This document shows, in pieces, positions 36,295-45,500 of a stretch of DNA of 52,075 nt (its first letter is position 1; every line of letters starts with the position of its first letter). Source of the DNA: Oscillospiraceae bacterium (GTDB lineage: Bacteria > Bacillota > Clostridia > Oscillospirales > CAG-382). Made by a program: the position numbers and the translations under genes. Under the pieces are notes generated by a model. It did no database searches, was not told the DNA's origin, and saw only the letters and a list, made by a program, of their open reading frames with translations. The stretch covers positions 1 through 52,075 of the forward strand of contig SVQR01000004.1 in the NCBI GenBank assembly GCA_015065225.1. Reading direction: 5' to 3'.

Positions 36295-36448
36295 ATTGTT
36301 TCTTCCTTTCTGCGAGGTCTTTTGCCTCATCTTCTTTTTCAATCCAAAGACAAACCGATTGTCTGATCAGGGCAGGATTATTCCTTATGATAAAGCTGTT
36401 GTCCTCTTTCTGTTCAAATATATTGTCGGGAATTTACAAAGCCACCAT
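36281..36448 (-). pseudogene. Small phage gene interrupted by an in-frame TAA
   Basis: The frame reads MVAL, stop (TAA 36436-36434), then 50 protein-like codons (IPDNIFEQKEDNSFIIRN...CLWIEKEDEAKDLAERKK...) and stop at 36281. No ATG, GTG or TTG lies in the 50-codon part. Its 3' end overlaps the next gene's start, as expected of a coupled phage gene. Either a nonsense mutation or sequencing error broke a 55-residue protein, or a non-standard start is used. Confidence 0.45.
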
Positions 36449-36594
36449 TTTCCGGCCCTCAACCGAACATATTATTTTTTCTTCCCGTCAAGGTGTTCAG
36501 ACTTCTTGCGTTTTCCGAGCAGAAATCGTAACAGCCGCGTCATCATGTCGGAATATCCGTACCGCTGTCAGTTTTTGTCTTGGTTAAGGTGCTG
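36295..36594. other. 300-base gap between scaffold and decoration genes
   Basis: It contains the interrupted small frame (36281-36448) and a possible 24-aa basic peptide (36472-36546, minus, MMTRLLRFLLGKRKK...) with no convincing ribosome site. No promoter is recognised. Confidence 0.45.
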
Positions 36595-36601
36595 TCACCT
36601 T
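36586..36601 (-). other. Stem-loop over the scaffold stop codon
   Basis: AAGGTG-ACAG-CACCTT, a perfect 6-bp stem with a 4-nt loop, spans the stop codon at 36597-36595. Without a T-run it is not a normal terminator; it could affect mRNA stability or the ratio of scaffold to capsid. Confidence 0.45.
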
Positions 36602-37659
36602 ATCTTTTTTCTTTTTCTTGTGTTTTCCGGGATCTCGCGAAGAAGCTCGGCATACTCCCGGTAGGATAAACCCGCACGCCTTGCTATTTCTCTTTGTGTC
36701 GAAGTAAGCTCCGATGCAAGTCTGAGATCATTCTCCGAGCTTGCCTTTGAAAATCCGGTCGAGCATATATCACGTCTTGCGAGGAAGCCGTTATCCTCTT
36801 TGCTTGCCTTTGTTCCGCCGCCCTCAAGCACTCCGATAAGCTCGCGGAAAAGTCCGATAAGTCTTTCCGTGTCCATATGCGCATCGCCGTTTTTTTCGAC
36901 AGTCTTCCCCACATCCGCTTTGTCTGTATTCTCATACATTTCATGCGGTATATCCGAAGACTTTCCGTCACCGTTGCGGATATCTTCGCTTACGGTATAT
37001 CTGCCGTTTTTATCCGCAATGTCGTTTTTTACAGGGAGTTGTGACGTCGCACTTTCGTCATCGGGATGATTCTTTATAAGTGCATTTTTTAATTTTTCCG
37101 CAACCGCTTCAAAGGCATCGGTCTCATCCGCAAAAGAATCCATCCCGCTTATATCCTTTTTGCCGTTGCTGTCCGCAGGCATGATTGTTTTTTCGCTTTC
37201 TGCGTTACCGTACAGCTCCCCGTTTTTCTCCTTCCCGTTTTCGGCGTTGCCTTCGGCTTTAATTTCCGTAAGGTTCTCCGCCACCGCACGGGAGTTTGCG
37301 TTAAAGTCATCCTCATTTACGGGATCATCATATCCGGCATCTTCATTTTCCGACAGGCTTGCATCTTCCCTATCGTCATCGGGAACGGTTTCTCCGACAT
37401 TCTTTGCTTTGCCGTTATTCTCTGCGATCTCCGTTTTTTTGTCGCCCATTTTTACGGCGGTCATATCGGCTATCATTTCAGCAAGTATTACTGCCGCCTC
37501 CGCATATGAGCTTGCGTTGATATCTTCATTATCAAGGAGCGTATCCGCCACAGTTTTCAAAGCTTCGAGCTCTGCTGTTTTTTTACGTTCCCTCATAAGT
37601 CTTGCATTTATATGCTTTTCCAGCTCTCGCTGTGTGAAATATCTCTTTGTTTTTCCCAT
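36595..37659 (-). CDS. Phage scaffold-like protein
   Basis: A 354-aa very acidic, Asn/Asp/Glu/Lys-rich, low-complexity protein between portal and capsid genes, the usual place and composition of a scaffold. The C-terminal 'LTSTQREIARRAGLSYREYAELLREIPENTRKRKK' is a helical basic end as used by scaffolds to bind capsid subunits. GGAGGAG precedes the ATG at 37659. The N-terminal 'FTQRELEKHINARLMRERKK' is also helical. Confidence 0.7.
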   Translation of the reverse strand: MGKTKRYFTQRELEKHINARLMRERKKTAELEALKTVADTLLDNEDINASSYAEAAVILAEMIADMTAVKMGDKKTEIAENNGKAKNVGETVPDDDREDASLSENEDAGYDDPVNEDDFNANSRAVAENLTEIKAEGNAENGKEKNGELYGNAESEKTIMPADSNGKKDISGMDSFADETDAFEAVAEKLKNALIKNHPDDESATSQLPVKNDIADKNGRYTVSEDIRNGDGKSSDIPHEMYENTDKADVGKTVEKNGDAHMDTERLIGLFRELIGVLEGGGTKASKEDNGFLARRDICSTGFSKASSENDLRLASELTSTQREIARRAGLSYREYAELLREIPENTRKRKKIR

Positions 37660-37696
37660 ATATTCTCCTCCGACTTTATGTATTGTCACAGAATTT

Positions 37697-39547
37697 TCAG
37701 TTCATGGCAGATATCTTCGTCATTTCACCTTTTTCGTATGCCTTTTCAGTATTCTCGTCTTTTTCCGTTTTCTCAACATTGCCGTTTATAAGCTCGGAAA
37801 GATATGTAAAACTCTCATTCTGTGTTCCGCCGAATCTTTCGTCAAGCATCTCGCATATCTCCTGTCTCATGGGAAGCTCTATAAGTTCAAGATAGCTCTT
37901 GACTATTCTGTAGTTCTCCTCTGTGATAGGCGTCGAGATAAGTGAATTTACCGCAGATACCGTAAATGCCTTGGAATGGGCAAGTCCGTCACCGATATGT
38001 ATCTTTATGTCAACTCCGGGTATATAGGTGCTGTCACCGTTTGATGTTTTGTATTCCGATGCTCTGTATATGATCTCATCACCGTCGGCGGCACCGCAGA
38101 ATATCGTTCTTCCGTCATCGTAATACTCAAGTGCAGTTCTGTCACAAAGCTCATAAAGTCTTTTAAAGCCCGCACTCTTGTCTATTTTCTTGAGGGCACT
38201 TCTGTTCTTCGCTCTCTCGTTTAGAAGTGCGATACCTGTAGCGGTGGTGACCTTTTCAGGCTCGTTGCCCTGGTTTATGGCAAAGTTACCCGTGGTCTCC
38301 TGCATGAGAACTCTCCACTTATCGTAGTTTGCATGAAGGTAGCTTTCCGAGAATGCATTGTTTCCGAGTCTCTGTACCTTACCCATCATACCCGGTCTCA
38401 GCTTCCATATCGCACCGGGAGAATTATCAAGATCGCAGTCATCGCATATCGCATTTTCTTCGGCTACTATTATGTCATTGGATGAAAATGCCGAATTGAG
38501 CTGTGCATATGCTATCTCGCGGTCTGCGGCATCTATAAATGGAATTATCGCTTCAAGCTCGCTTTTTCCCCAGATTCCGTTTTCTCCCGGTATCCTGTCA
38601 TATATTACAAAGGGAAACATCCTGCAATCGGTATCGTTCCAGTATTTCGGTATGTAACGCACCTCCGTGTCACCTATGAGGATGCAAAGAGCAATATCTC
38701 CGGATTTATACTTACAGGTAATCTTTTTTCTTTCTTCACCGTCTGTATATTCAATATCCGCTTTGCCGTCAGAGGGCTGTCTGAACCACCATTCGGTTAT
38801 CCTTACGGTATCACTGTCCTTGTCGGGATAGGGTATCTCATCCGTTTCTTCGGAATATTCATCCGCTCTGCCTTTTCGGGAAGATATAAGCTCATCGAAA
38901 TCTATTCCCTTTGAGAGAAGGTCCTTTGCAAATATTCTTCTCGCTTTTTCACGGTGCATCGTATATACATATCCGATATATTCGCAGTCATCGACTGAGG
39001 AAGCATCGGGATCGGGATATATACCCGAAGGATGTGGGTTGTCTATAAGTATATCGCCATTGTTTCCGTTCTCATTTATCGAACTGTCCCAGCAGACCTT
39101 CCATACGGCAGTACCCAGAATACCGAGGCGTCTTTCGTTTCTTGAATTTTTGTATTCCATATCGTTTCTGTCGCAGATGTAGCGGACAAGCTTTTCTCTC
39201 TGCTTTGCCTTTTCCGCGTCATCACGACCTCTTGGTGAGAATTCAAATTCCGGAAGCATCGGATCTATCTGGCTTTCAACATGGATATATCCGTCGCTGC
39301 TTTGTGCACAGTCAAAGGGGAGAGAGTTTTCCGCCGCAAAGGGTTCGGAGAATGCTCCTGTCGGATGCTTGCCGTCATAGTACAGCTTCATTCTTTTCCA
39401 GTATTCGTTTATTGTACGACGTGCCTGTGCGGATCTTGCAAGAAGTCTTGCGGCTGTCTCCTCACGGGTGTAGGGGGTGGAATAATCGTATACTGCGGGA
39501 GATGTGTTTTTCCTTTTTGAAAACAGGTTGGAAAATGATCTTTTCAT
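37697..39547 (-). CDS. Phage portal protein
   Basis: A 616-aa protein forming the dodecameric DNA gate of the head. Signs are the central TAVWKVCWD, the 'NPHPSGIYPDPDASSVDDCEYIGYVYTMHREKAR' segment, 'PFVIYDRIPGENGIWGKSELEAIIPFIDAADREIAYAQLNSAF', and a clip/stem region with TTGNFAINQGNEPEKVTTATGI. It follows the large terminase gene, as in tailed phages. Confidence 0.82.
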   Translation of the reverse strand: MKRSFSNLFSKRKNTSPAVYDYSTPYTREETAARLLARSAQARRTINEYWKRMKLYYDGKHPTGAFSEPFAAENSLPFDCAQSSDGYIHVESQIDPMLPEFEFSPRGRDDAEKAKQREKLVRYICDRNDMEYKNSRNERRLGILGTAVWKVCWDSSINENGNNGDILIDNPHPSGIYPDPDASSVDDCEYIGYVYTMHREKARRIFAKDLLSKGIDFDELISSRKGRADEYSEETDEIPYPDKDSDTVRITEWWFRQPSDGKADIEYTDGEERKKITCKYKSGDIALCILIGDTEVRYIPKYWNDTDCRMFPFVIYDRIPGENGIWGKSELEAIIPFIDAADREIAYAQLNSAFSSNDIIVAEENAICDDCDLDNSPGAIWKLRPGMMGKVQRLGNNAFSESYLHANYDKWRVLMQETTGNFAINQGNEPEKVTTATGIALLNERAKNRSALKKIDKSAGFKRLYELCDRTALEYYDDGRTIFCGAADGDEIIYRASEYKTSNGDSTYIPGVDIKIHIGDGLAHSKAFTVSAVNSLISTPITEENYRIVKSYLELIELPMRQEICEMLDERFGGTQNESFTYLSELINGNVEKTEKDENTEKAYEKGEMTKISAMN

Positions 39548-39631
39548 TGTTTTGTTTCCTTTCTGATATATTAGTGAGAAGTGTTTCGTTGTTGTTGGAG
39601 GATATATTTATATGGAGGGTATATTTATGGA

Positions 39632-40960
39632 TCATATAAATCTTCGCACCTTTACTGCTCTGAGGCTTTCGGCAAGTTTCAGGTGTGACGGCGGCTTTTT
39701 TTCTCTTGCCGGCATAGGACGTGATACTGCAAAATATCTCAGGGCATCCGGTGCATGGGTTATTGCGTGAGGTCTTGTGGAAGCATCACCGGGATTTTCA
39801 TCGTTGCAAAGAAGAAGCGGCATACAGCGTATAAGATCCCGGCAGGTATTAAATATGGTGAGCTTTGCTGTTTTTCCGCCGTTTTCATCATCTATGGGAC
39901 AAAGCCATTCTTTGAGGCACAGCCAGCCTTCTATTCTTTCGGTGGCGAGCTTTGTTAAATACACTCCGTAATCGGAAAAAAGTTCGGCTATGCTCTTACC
40001 GCTGTCCTTTTGCCGTGACCACAGGTCGGAAGGAGCTATCACTATACTTACACCGTCCGATTTCTCACGTATTTTTGCCGCAGCTTCGCTGACTATCAGT
40101 TCGGGGATATGTATCTCATCATAGACATATGCGAAGCCATCCGGGGACATTGCCACAAACACCGCCGCCAGCATATCAAGACCGTAGTCTATCGCACAGT
40201 ATCTTTTCCAGGTATCCGGGATATCAAAGGGTTGTATGACATGGATCTCGTTGCTGAATTCCGGGAAGAACTGTCCTGCAAAGACATTCCAGTCACCGTT
40301 CAGCCAGGCTCTTCTGAGATCCCCCGGAAGGCTTTCCAGCCGTTCGAGGTAGTCCGGATCTTTATCAAGCAATATGCCGTTGTCGTACACCGAGGCAGGA
40401 ATAAATATGTAGTCCTCCTCCTTTTCGCCTTTGCGCAGGCTCTTATCTATAAACAGCCGCTTTACCCAGCCGTGGCCTACACCGCCGGGGTTACAGGTAA
40501 GGTACATTCTTTTTGGGAAATCGTTGGTGCCTCGAAGGCAGGCTTTGAGTGTCTGAAACTGATATTCGGAAAAGTGAGTAGCTTCATCAAGTCCGATGAC
40601 ATCGTATTCCTGTCCCTGATACTGATTTACGTCCTCCTCGCAGTCGCAGTAGCCGAGCTTTATACGGGAGCCGTTGGGAAATTCAAAGCATTTTCGTGTA
40701 TCGGTGTATTCGGCAATTTCCCGCAATTCGGAAAGAAGCGGGCGGATATGGTTTTCGCGAAGCTCAGGATATGTGCGTCGAAGCAGCAGAACGGAAATTC
40801 CTTCATAGCGCAGGCACATAAGCACCAGCTTTCTTCGCAGCGCCCAGCTTTTGCCGCCGCCTCTTGCCCCACCGTATGCCGTATATTTTGCACGGCTGTC
40901 AAAGAACTGTATCTGCTTTTCCTGGGGGATTCCCGGGAGTATTACATTTTTTGAGTCCAT
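39632..40960 (-). CDS. terL: Terminase large subunit
   Basis: A 442-aa packaging motor. ATPase: Walker A-like GGARGGGKS (residues 30-38), Walker B VIGLDEA (near 123-129) and coupling motif LTCNPGG. The RNase H-like nuclease has CAIDYGLD (first catalytic Asp, near 235), the Asp pair in 'APSDLWSRQKDSG' and the terminal HAPDALRY. It pumps DNA through the portal and cuts it. GGGAGGAAA precedes the ATG. Confidence 0.95.
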   Translation of the reverse strand: MDSKNVILPGIPQEKQIQFFDSRAKYTAYGGARGGGKSWALRRKLVLMCLRYEGISVLLLRRTYPELRENHIRPLLSELREIAEYTDTRKCFEFPNGSRIKLGYCDCEEDVNQYQGQEYDVIGLDEATHFSEYQFQTLKACLRGTNDFPKRMYLTCNPGGVGHGWVKRLFIDKSLRKGEKEEDYIFIPASVYDNGILLDKDPDYLERLESLPGDLRRAWLNGDWNVFAGQFFPEFSNEIHVIQPFDIPDTWKRYCAIDYGLDMLAAVFVAMSPDGFAYVYDEIHIPELIVSEAAAKIREKSDGVSIVIAPSDLWSRQKDSGKSIAELFSDYGVYLTKLATERIEGWLCLKEWLCPIDDENGGKTAKLTIFNTCRDLIRCMPLLLCNDENPGDASTRPHAITHAPDALRYFAVSRPMPAREKKPPSHLKLAESLRAVKVRRFI

Positions 40961-40983
40961 GATGTTTCCTCCCGCTTTCTTTA

Positions 40984-41391
40984 TTACTCACCGAGTTTTT
41001 TTGCTTCATCGGAAAGGCTTATGCTGATGCTTCCGTTCTCGGCGGTTTTATTATCTTTATCGTTCCAGCCGAAGCTGTACTTGAGTGAATTTGATGCCGC
41101 TGCTGCAGATATCCTTCCGGACAGTGCATTTTCTTCGATGAACGCTTCTATTTTTGTAAGCACGTTGCGAACGAACATTCTGCCGTTTCGTGTGGATTCA
41201 AGGCTTTTGAAGCCGTCTCTGTCTATTCCGAGAGTACAAAGGAGTCCGGAGAGAGTATACGGCTTTGCAAGCGGTGCTTTTTCGTTGCATGCCCCATTTG
41301 CTTCATCACATTCCGCAAAGTACTTTTTTGCAAGTTTTTGATATTGTTCTATAGTTCTTCTTCTGTTTATCAAGATGCGTTCCTCCCTCAT
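40984..41391 (-). CDS. terS: Terminase small subunit
   Basis: A 135-aa DNA-recognition subunit. The KPYTLSGLLCTLGIDRDGFKSL segment is a helix-turn-helix typical of this family, followed by a helical oligomerisation part ('ALSGRISAAAASNSLKYSFGW'). Its ATG overlaps the preceding gene's stop (TAATG), and terL follows 23 nt later. Confidence 0.82.
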   Translation of the reverse strand: MREERILINRRRTIEQYQKLAKKYFAECDEANGACNEKAPLAKPYTLSGLLCTLGIDRDGFKSLESTRNGRMFVRNVLTKIEAFIEENALSGRISAAAASNSLKYSFGWNDKDNKTAENGSISISLSDEAKKLGE

Positions 41392-41654
41392 TAAAAATCT
41401 TCTCTTATTCCGTCATCGCAGACGAATTCTTTGCCGAAGGAGTCGGTATATTCATCGGCATATTCCTGCCAGCACTGTTTATGGATCACGTCGCCGTTGG
41501 CGTACAGGCGAAGAGCCGTTTCACCGGGCATTATGGCACATCCGCAGTAGCTGCATTTTTCGGCGTTATCATAAATGTCATTGTATTTCACAGCGAAGAT
41601 ACCGTCATCGGACAGAAGCTCATCTTCTGTAATTTCAAGTTTGTTTTTTGTCAA
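41391..41654 (-). CDS. Small zinc-finger protein, first gene of the phage cassette
   Basis: A protein of about 87 aa. Upstream AAAGGA fits a TTG start at 41654 (8-nt spacing), better than the ATG at 41663 that overlaps the ribosome site. It has a metal motif CSYCGC (CxxC) with HKQCWQEY (HxxC) 22 residues on, similar to LIM or zinc-ribbon fingers. It is the first gene after the LexA-flanked promoter, so it may be a regulator or a HNH-associated or packaging accessory factor. Function not known. Confidence 0.55.
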   Translation of the reverse strand: MTKNKLEITEDELLSDDGIFAVKYNDIYDNAEKCSYCGCAIMPGETALRLYANGDVIHKQCWQEYADEYTDSFGKEFVCDDGIREDF

Positions 41655-41696
41655 TAGGATCATCCTTTCTTTTCGAAAAAAGTCGAACATTCGTAA

Positions 41697-41710
41697 TGAA
41701 CGTGTGTTCT
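41697..41710. promoter_or_regulatory. LexA box 1 (in the leader)
   Basis: TGAAC-GTGT-GTTCT: GAAC-N4-GTTC, the core of the Gram-positive LexA/DinR operator, inside the untranslated leader of the phage operon. Confidence 0.7.
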
Positions 41711-41761
41711 TTGAGGGGGTTTAAAAAAATTCGGTTTTGGTGCAAACCGAGGTGTCAGTGT

Positions 41762-41775
41762 CGAACTCGTGTTCT
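41762..41775. promoter_or_regulatory. LexA box 2 (just after +1)
   Basis: CGAAC-TCGT-GTTCT lies a few nt downstream of the predicted transcription start. Confidence 0.8.
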
Positions 41776-41785
41776 TGTGTGATGG

Positions 41786-41814
41786 ATTATACCACACTTT
41801 TTGGGGTTTGTCAA
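41786..41814 (-). promoter_or_regulatory. Perfect promoter of the phage packaging operon
   Basis: Minus strand TTGACA (41814-41809), 17 nt, TATAAT (41791-41786). LexA boxes flank it at 41762 and 41824. Confidence 0.85.
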
Positions 41815-41823
41815 GAGATTTTT

Positions 41824-41837
41824 CGAACTCGCGTTCT
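41824..41837. promoter_or_regulatory. LexA box 3 (just upstream of -35)
   Basis: CGAAC-TCGC-GTTCT, nine nt upstream of the -35 box. Confidence 0.8.
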
Positions 41838-41864
41838 ATTTCGTGAAAATGCAACGAAGAATTC

Positions 41865-41878
41865 AGAACAGCCGTTCT
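41865..41878. promoter_or_regulatory. LexA box 4
   Basis: AGAAC-AGCC-GTTCT, 27 nt beyond box 3. Confidence 0.7.
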
Positions 41879-42163
41879 TGAATATTGGTTAATATGCGAA
41901 TTGACTTTTTGGGGAGGAGGTTTGTAATTTTTTGCGGTGGATGGATCAATGTTTGAGAGGTGTTTGGAGAGGCGGTAATTTTGGAGTGAAAAATTTGATT
42001 TTTTGGGGGATTTTTCTTTGGAGATTGGAAAATTTCGGGGGATTTTTTGGTGGGTTTGGTTTTTTTGAAGGTGTTTTTGGTATTGTTTTGTTCTGTTTTG
42101 GAGGGTTTTGGGCGGGTTTAGAGGTGTTTTGGCGAGTTTTTTTAAGAAAATTTGTGTTGGGTA

Positions 42164-42192
42164 TTGACTTTTTTTGGAGGTTGTGGTAAAAT
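42164..42192 (+). promoter_or_regulatory. Promoter of structured RNA B
   Basis: TTGACT (42164-42169), 17 nt, TAAAAT (42187-42192). The +1 G at 42199 is six nt beyond the -10, as for RNA A. Confidence 0.7.
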
Positions 42193-42198
42193 TTTTAT

Positions 42199-42427
42199 GC
42201 TACACTAATTGAATATCGTGGGGGTATTTTTGCGTTAACCGTATAATACCGCATAATTTTGAGGGAAAGTCCGCATTTTATGATAAAATGCAGGCTCTTA
42301 AAAGCATACTTGGCTTTCTATTAGAATTATTGGATTATACGGTATGCCCCCGACGATTAGTGTAGCAGCAATCTTCAGAGCCTTGTGTTTTTGTGCGTGG
42401 TGACGTTGGTTGCTGCGCACTTTTTAT
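42199..42427 (+). ncRNA. Candidate structured RNA B, same family as RNA A at 17254
   Basis: The predicted transcript folds into a long rod. GCTACACTAAT (42199-42209) pairs perfectly with ATTAGTGTAGC (42356-42366). Then CG-GGGGGTAT pairs with ATGCCCCC-CG, ACCGTATAAT (42238-42247) with ATTATACGGT (42334-42343), and the inner hairpin GCATTTTA/TAAAATGC closes on TGA. After the rod come AGAGCC, CTTGTGTTTTT and an intrinsic terminator GTGCGTGGTGA/TTGCTGCGCAC (42393-42420) with TTTTTATTT. Start word, closing word, AGAGCC, T-run and terminator arms match RNA A. It could be a free small RNA or the leader of the surface-protein gene at 42526. Confidence 0.65.
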
Positions 42428-42525
42428 TTGGCTAAAAATTTAGTTTCGGGGGTGAAATTTTTATTGTCGGACAATTCACCGTATGGTGATGGAGAAAACT
42501 GTATAGATTTGAAGGGAGTTATGAA

Positions 42526-45500
42526 ATGAAAAAAATTTTTTCGGCACTTATTTGCCTATTTATGCTTTTGCAGACGGTAAGTATTACCGCATTTGCATCC
42601 GAAATACTTGATACACCGGAATTAACAGATCCTGATATGCCATATATGACAAGAAAGGACTTTGATCCTATGGATGTATATGTTTCGTCGTACGATGAAT
42701 ATATAGATCCGACTGAAGATTTTTGGCTTGAATGGGATGCTGTTCACAATGCGGATTATTATATAATCTATGTAAAGGGATTATATGATGCTCCGGATCC
42801 GGATGATCCCGATAACGAAGAGGACGGAGAAATTATTGACAAGGATACTTATTGGGAATATACCGATTTTTGTATTGATTCCGATGATCTGATGGATTGG
42901 CAGGGAGAATTTATAAAGGTTTCACTTCAGGCGATGAACGATGACGGAGATTATTCGTGTATGGGGTGGTATTACTTTGAGATAGATTATGCCGATGATG
43001 ATTATTACGAAGACGATGACGATGATTGGGATGACGATGAAGAGGACGAAGAAGACCCGGAAGCATATATATACATTGACGATGATGAATACGAAGAGGG
43101 CGACGAAATAGAAGTTGAAATCGAATTCTATGATGATGTTGAGCTTCGAGAATATGAAATCTATCACGATGGTGATTTGGTGGAATCCGATTGGCTTTAC
43201 GGTGACGAAGATGATATATCGCTTACTCTTACAGCCATAGAAGGTGGAGCTGATATAGAAGTCTACGTATATGACGAAGCGGGAAACGAAGGATATGACT
43301 GGGTAGACTATGATTGTTCCGGCGGCGGTGATGATGAAGACCCTGAAGCTGATATTTGGCTTTCACCTGACAAGGATGAGTTCACCCCAGGTGAAAGTAT
43401 AACCGTAAAAATGGATTTTGAAGATAATGAATCTCTCAAGAAGTGGACTCTTTACCACGACGGAAAATACGTATACAGTTTCGGCTTATCAGGAGCAAGC
43501 GACGGTGCTACTTATTGGACTAATGCAAAGTCTGCGGAAGGAGAGCATTGGTTTGAGGTAGTTGTTGAGGACTCGGCAGGTAATGAAGATTCGGACGAGT
43601 ATTATTATGAAACGATAATAGAAGAAGAAGAAAAGACACTCAGTTTTTATATATATTACGATGCAAACGGTGGCGCATTCTCCAGTGGAAACAAAAAACC
43701 AGTCCACGGCTTTAACAATGAAACTGCTGAACTGATAAACGGAAAATATGCAGCAAGAATAGATATATACGACAAGTACCCGTCTCGTGATGATGCCACT
43801 TTTGTAGGTTGGGCTGACTCAGCAAGTGGTTCTGCAAAGTATAATCCCGGCGATGAGTTTATTTACTATGAGTCATACGGAAACTCAATCACTCTTTACG
43901 CAATTTGGGAAATCGAAGAAGTACCGGTATATGCGGTGACATATAATGCAAACGGCGGTTCCACTCCTCCCGCAAAACAAACCTTCAAGGATGGTGAATC
44001 CGTTACTCTTTCATCATCAAAACCCACAAGAAATGGCTATGTTTTCTTAGGCTGGGCTGCTTCGGCAAGTTCTAAAAAAGCTTATTATTTCAGCGGAGAA
44101 ACACTCAATCTCGGCGGCGACCTAAACCTTTATGCTGTTTGGGAAAAAGAGGAAGTACCGGTATATACGGTCACCTTTGATGCAAACGGAGGCAGTGGCG
44201 GTCCTGATTATGTTACTACGGACGAAGATGGTTATTTTACAATTCCCGATGATATACCTGAAAGATATGGGTATGAATTTTCAAACTGGACAAAGTATCC
44301 GTCAACTCCGTTCGATGTGCTTGATCAGGCATATTATCCCGATACCGAGAGATACACATCATATGATATTACACTTTACGCGCGTTGGTACAAGCTATCA
44401 GAATATACACTAACATATAATGCAAACGGCGGCTACGATGCGCCATCCTCAGAGAGCGTATTGGAAGGCGAAGAGATTGAAATTACATATGAAGAACCTG
44501 AAAGAGACGGTTATGAATTTTTAGGTTGGTCAACATCAGCATATGCAGATGACTATGAATACAGTGAAGGAGATGATATTCTTCTTGAACGTAATATGAC
44601 ACTGTACGCAGTTTGGGAAAAAGAACCGGACGACGAAGATCCCGAAGCTGATATTTGGCTTTCACCCGACAAAGATGAATTTGAACCCGGTGAAAGCATA
44701 ACCGTAAAAATGGATTTTGAGGATAATGACTCTCTCAAAAAATGGACTCTTTATCACGATGGAGATTATGTATACAGTTTCGGCTTATCGGGAACAAGTG
44801 ACGGTGCCACTTATTGGACAAATGCCAGATCCGAAGCAGGCGAGCATTGGTTTGAAGTAGTTGTTGAAGACTCGGAGGGCAATGAAGATTCGGATGAGTA
44901 TTATTATGAAACAATAATAATTGATGAAGAAAAGCCTACAGTTACTATAAGCGGAATGAAATCATCGTATACTGTTGGTGATCTTGTTGAACTGACATTT
45001 ACTTTCCGTGACAATTCAGGACTTTCGAAATTTGAAGTATATTCCGATGGAGTAAAAATTGACTGGGATTATCTCAGCGGAACCTCAGACAGCTATGATT
45101 ATGAATTCTTCGCTATAGACGGAACAAATTCCATTGAAGTAAAGGTTTGGGATACGGAAGGAAACATAGGTTATGTATCTAAAACCTGTCAGGGTGTAAA
45201 AAAAGCAGAAAAGAAGATTGTTCTCGGAATAGATAATACTGCTGCTAATGTCAACGGCTCTACGGTGTACAATGATGTAGCTCCGATTATTGTAAACAAC
45301 AGAACTATGCTTCCCGCAAGGTTTGTTGCCGAATCTCTTGGTGCTTCGGTATATTGGAATGATTATGAAAGAAAAGTAACTATTAAGGGGGCTGACGGAA
45401 CAACCATTGAGATCTTTATAGATTCTTCAACTGCGTATGTTAACGGCTCTGCAAGATACCTTGATTCACCTGCTTTTATAAGCAACTCCAGAACTTATAC

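Larger units (their letters stand above)
41655..42525. other. 870-base divergent regulatory region
   Basis: From left: leader and LexA-controlled promoter of the phage operon (to about 41880), an extremely G/T-rich stretch (41915-42163) with hardly any C, the promoter and body of structured RNA B (42164-42427), then a 98-nt leader of the surface-protein gene with small palindromes (ATTGTCGGACAAT at 42462, CACCGTATGGTG at 42477). Confidence 0.65.

Noticed and set aside
36434..36436. Stop-codon recoding in the phage module
   Set aside because: Only one in-frame TAA is seen; all other genes read with standard code, so a mutation is simpler.
40109..40954. 281-aa plus-strand frame
   Set aside because: Antisense of terL, whose motifs on the minus strand are clear.
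42262..42273. RNase P-like GAGGGAAAGTCC in RNA B
   Set aside because: RNase P RNA is about twice as long and its other conserved blocks are missing.
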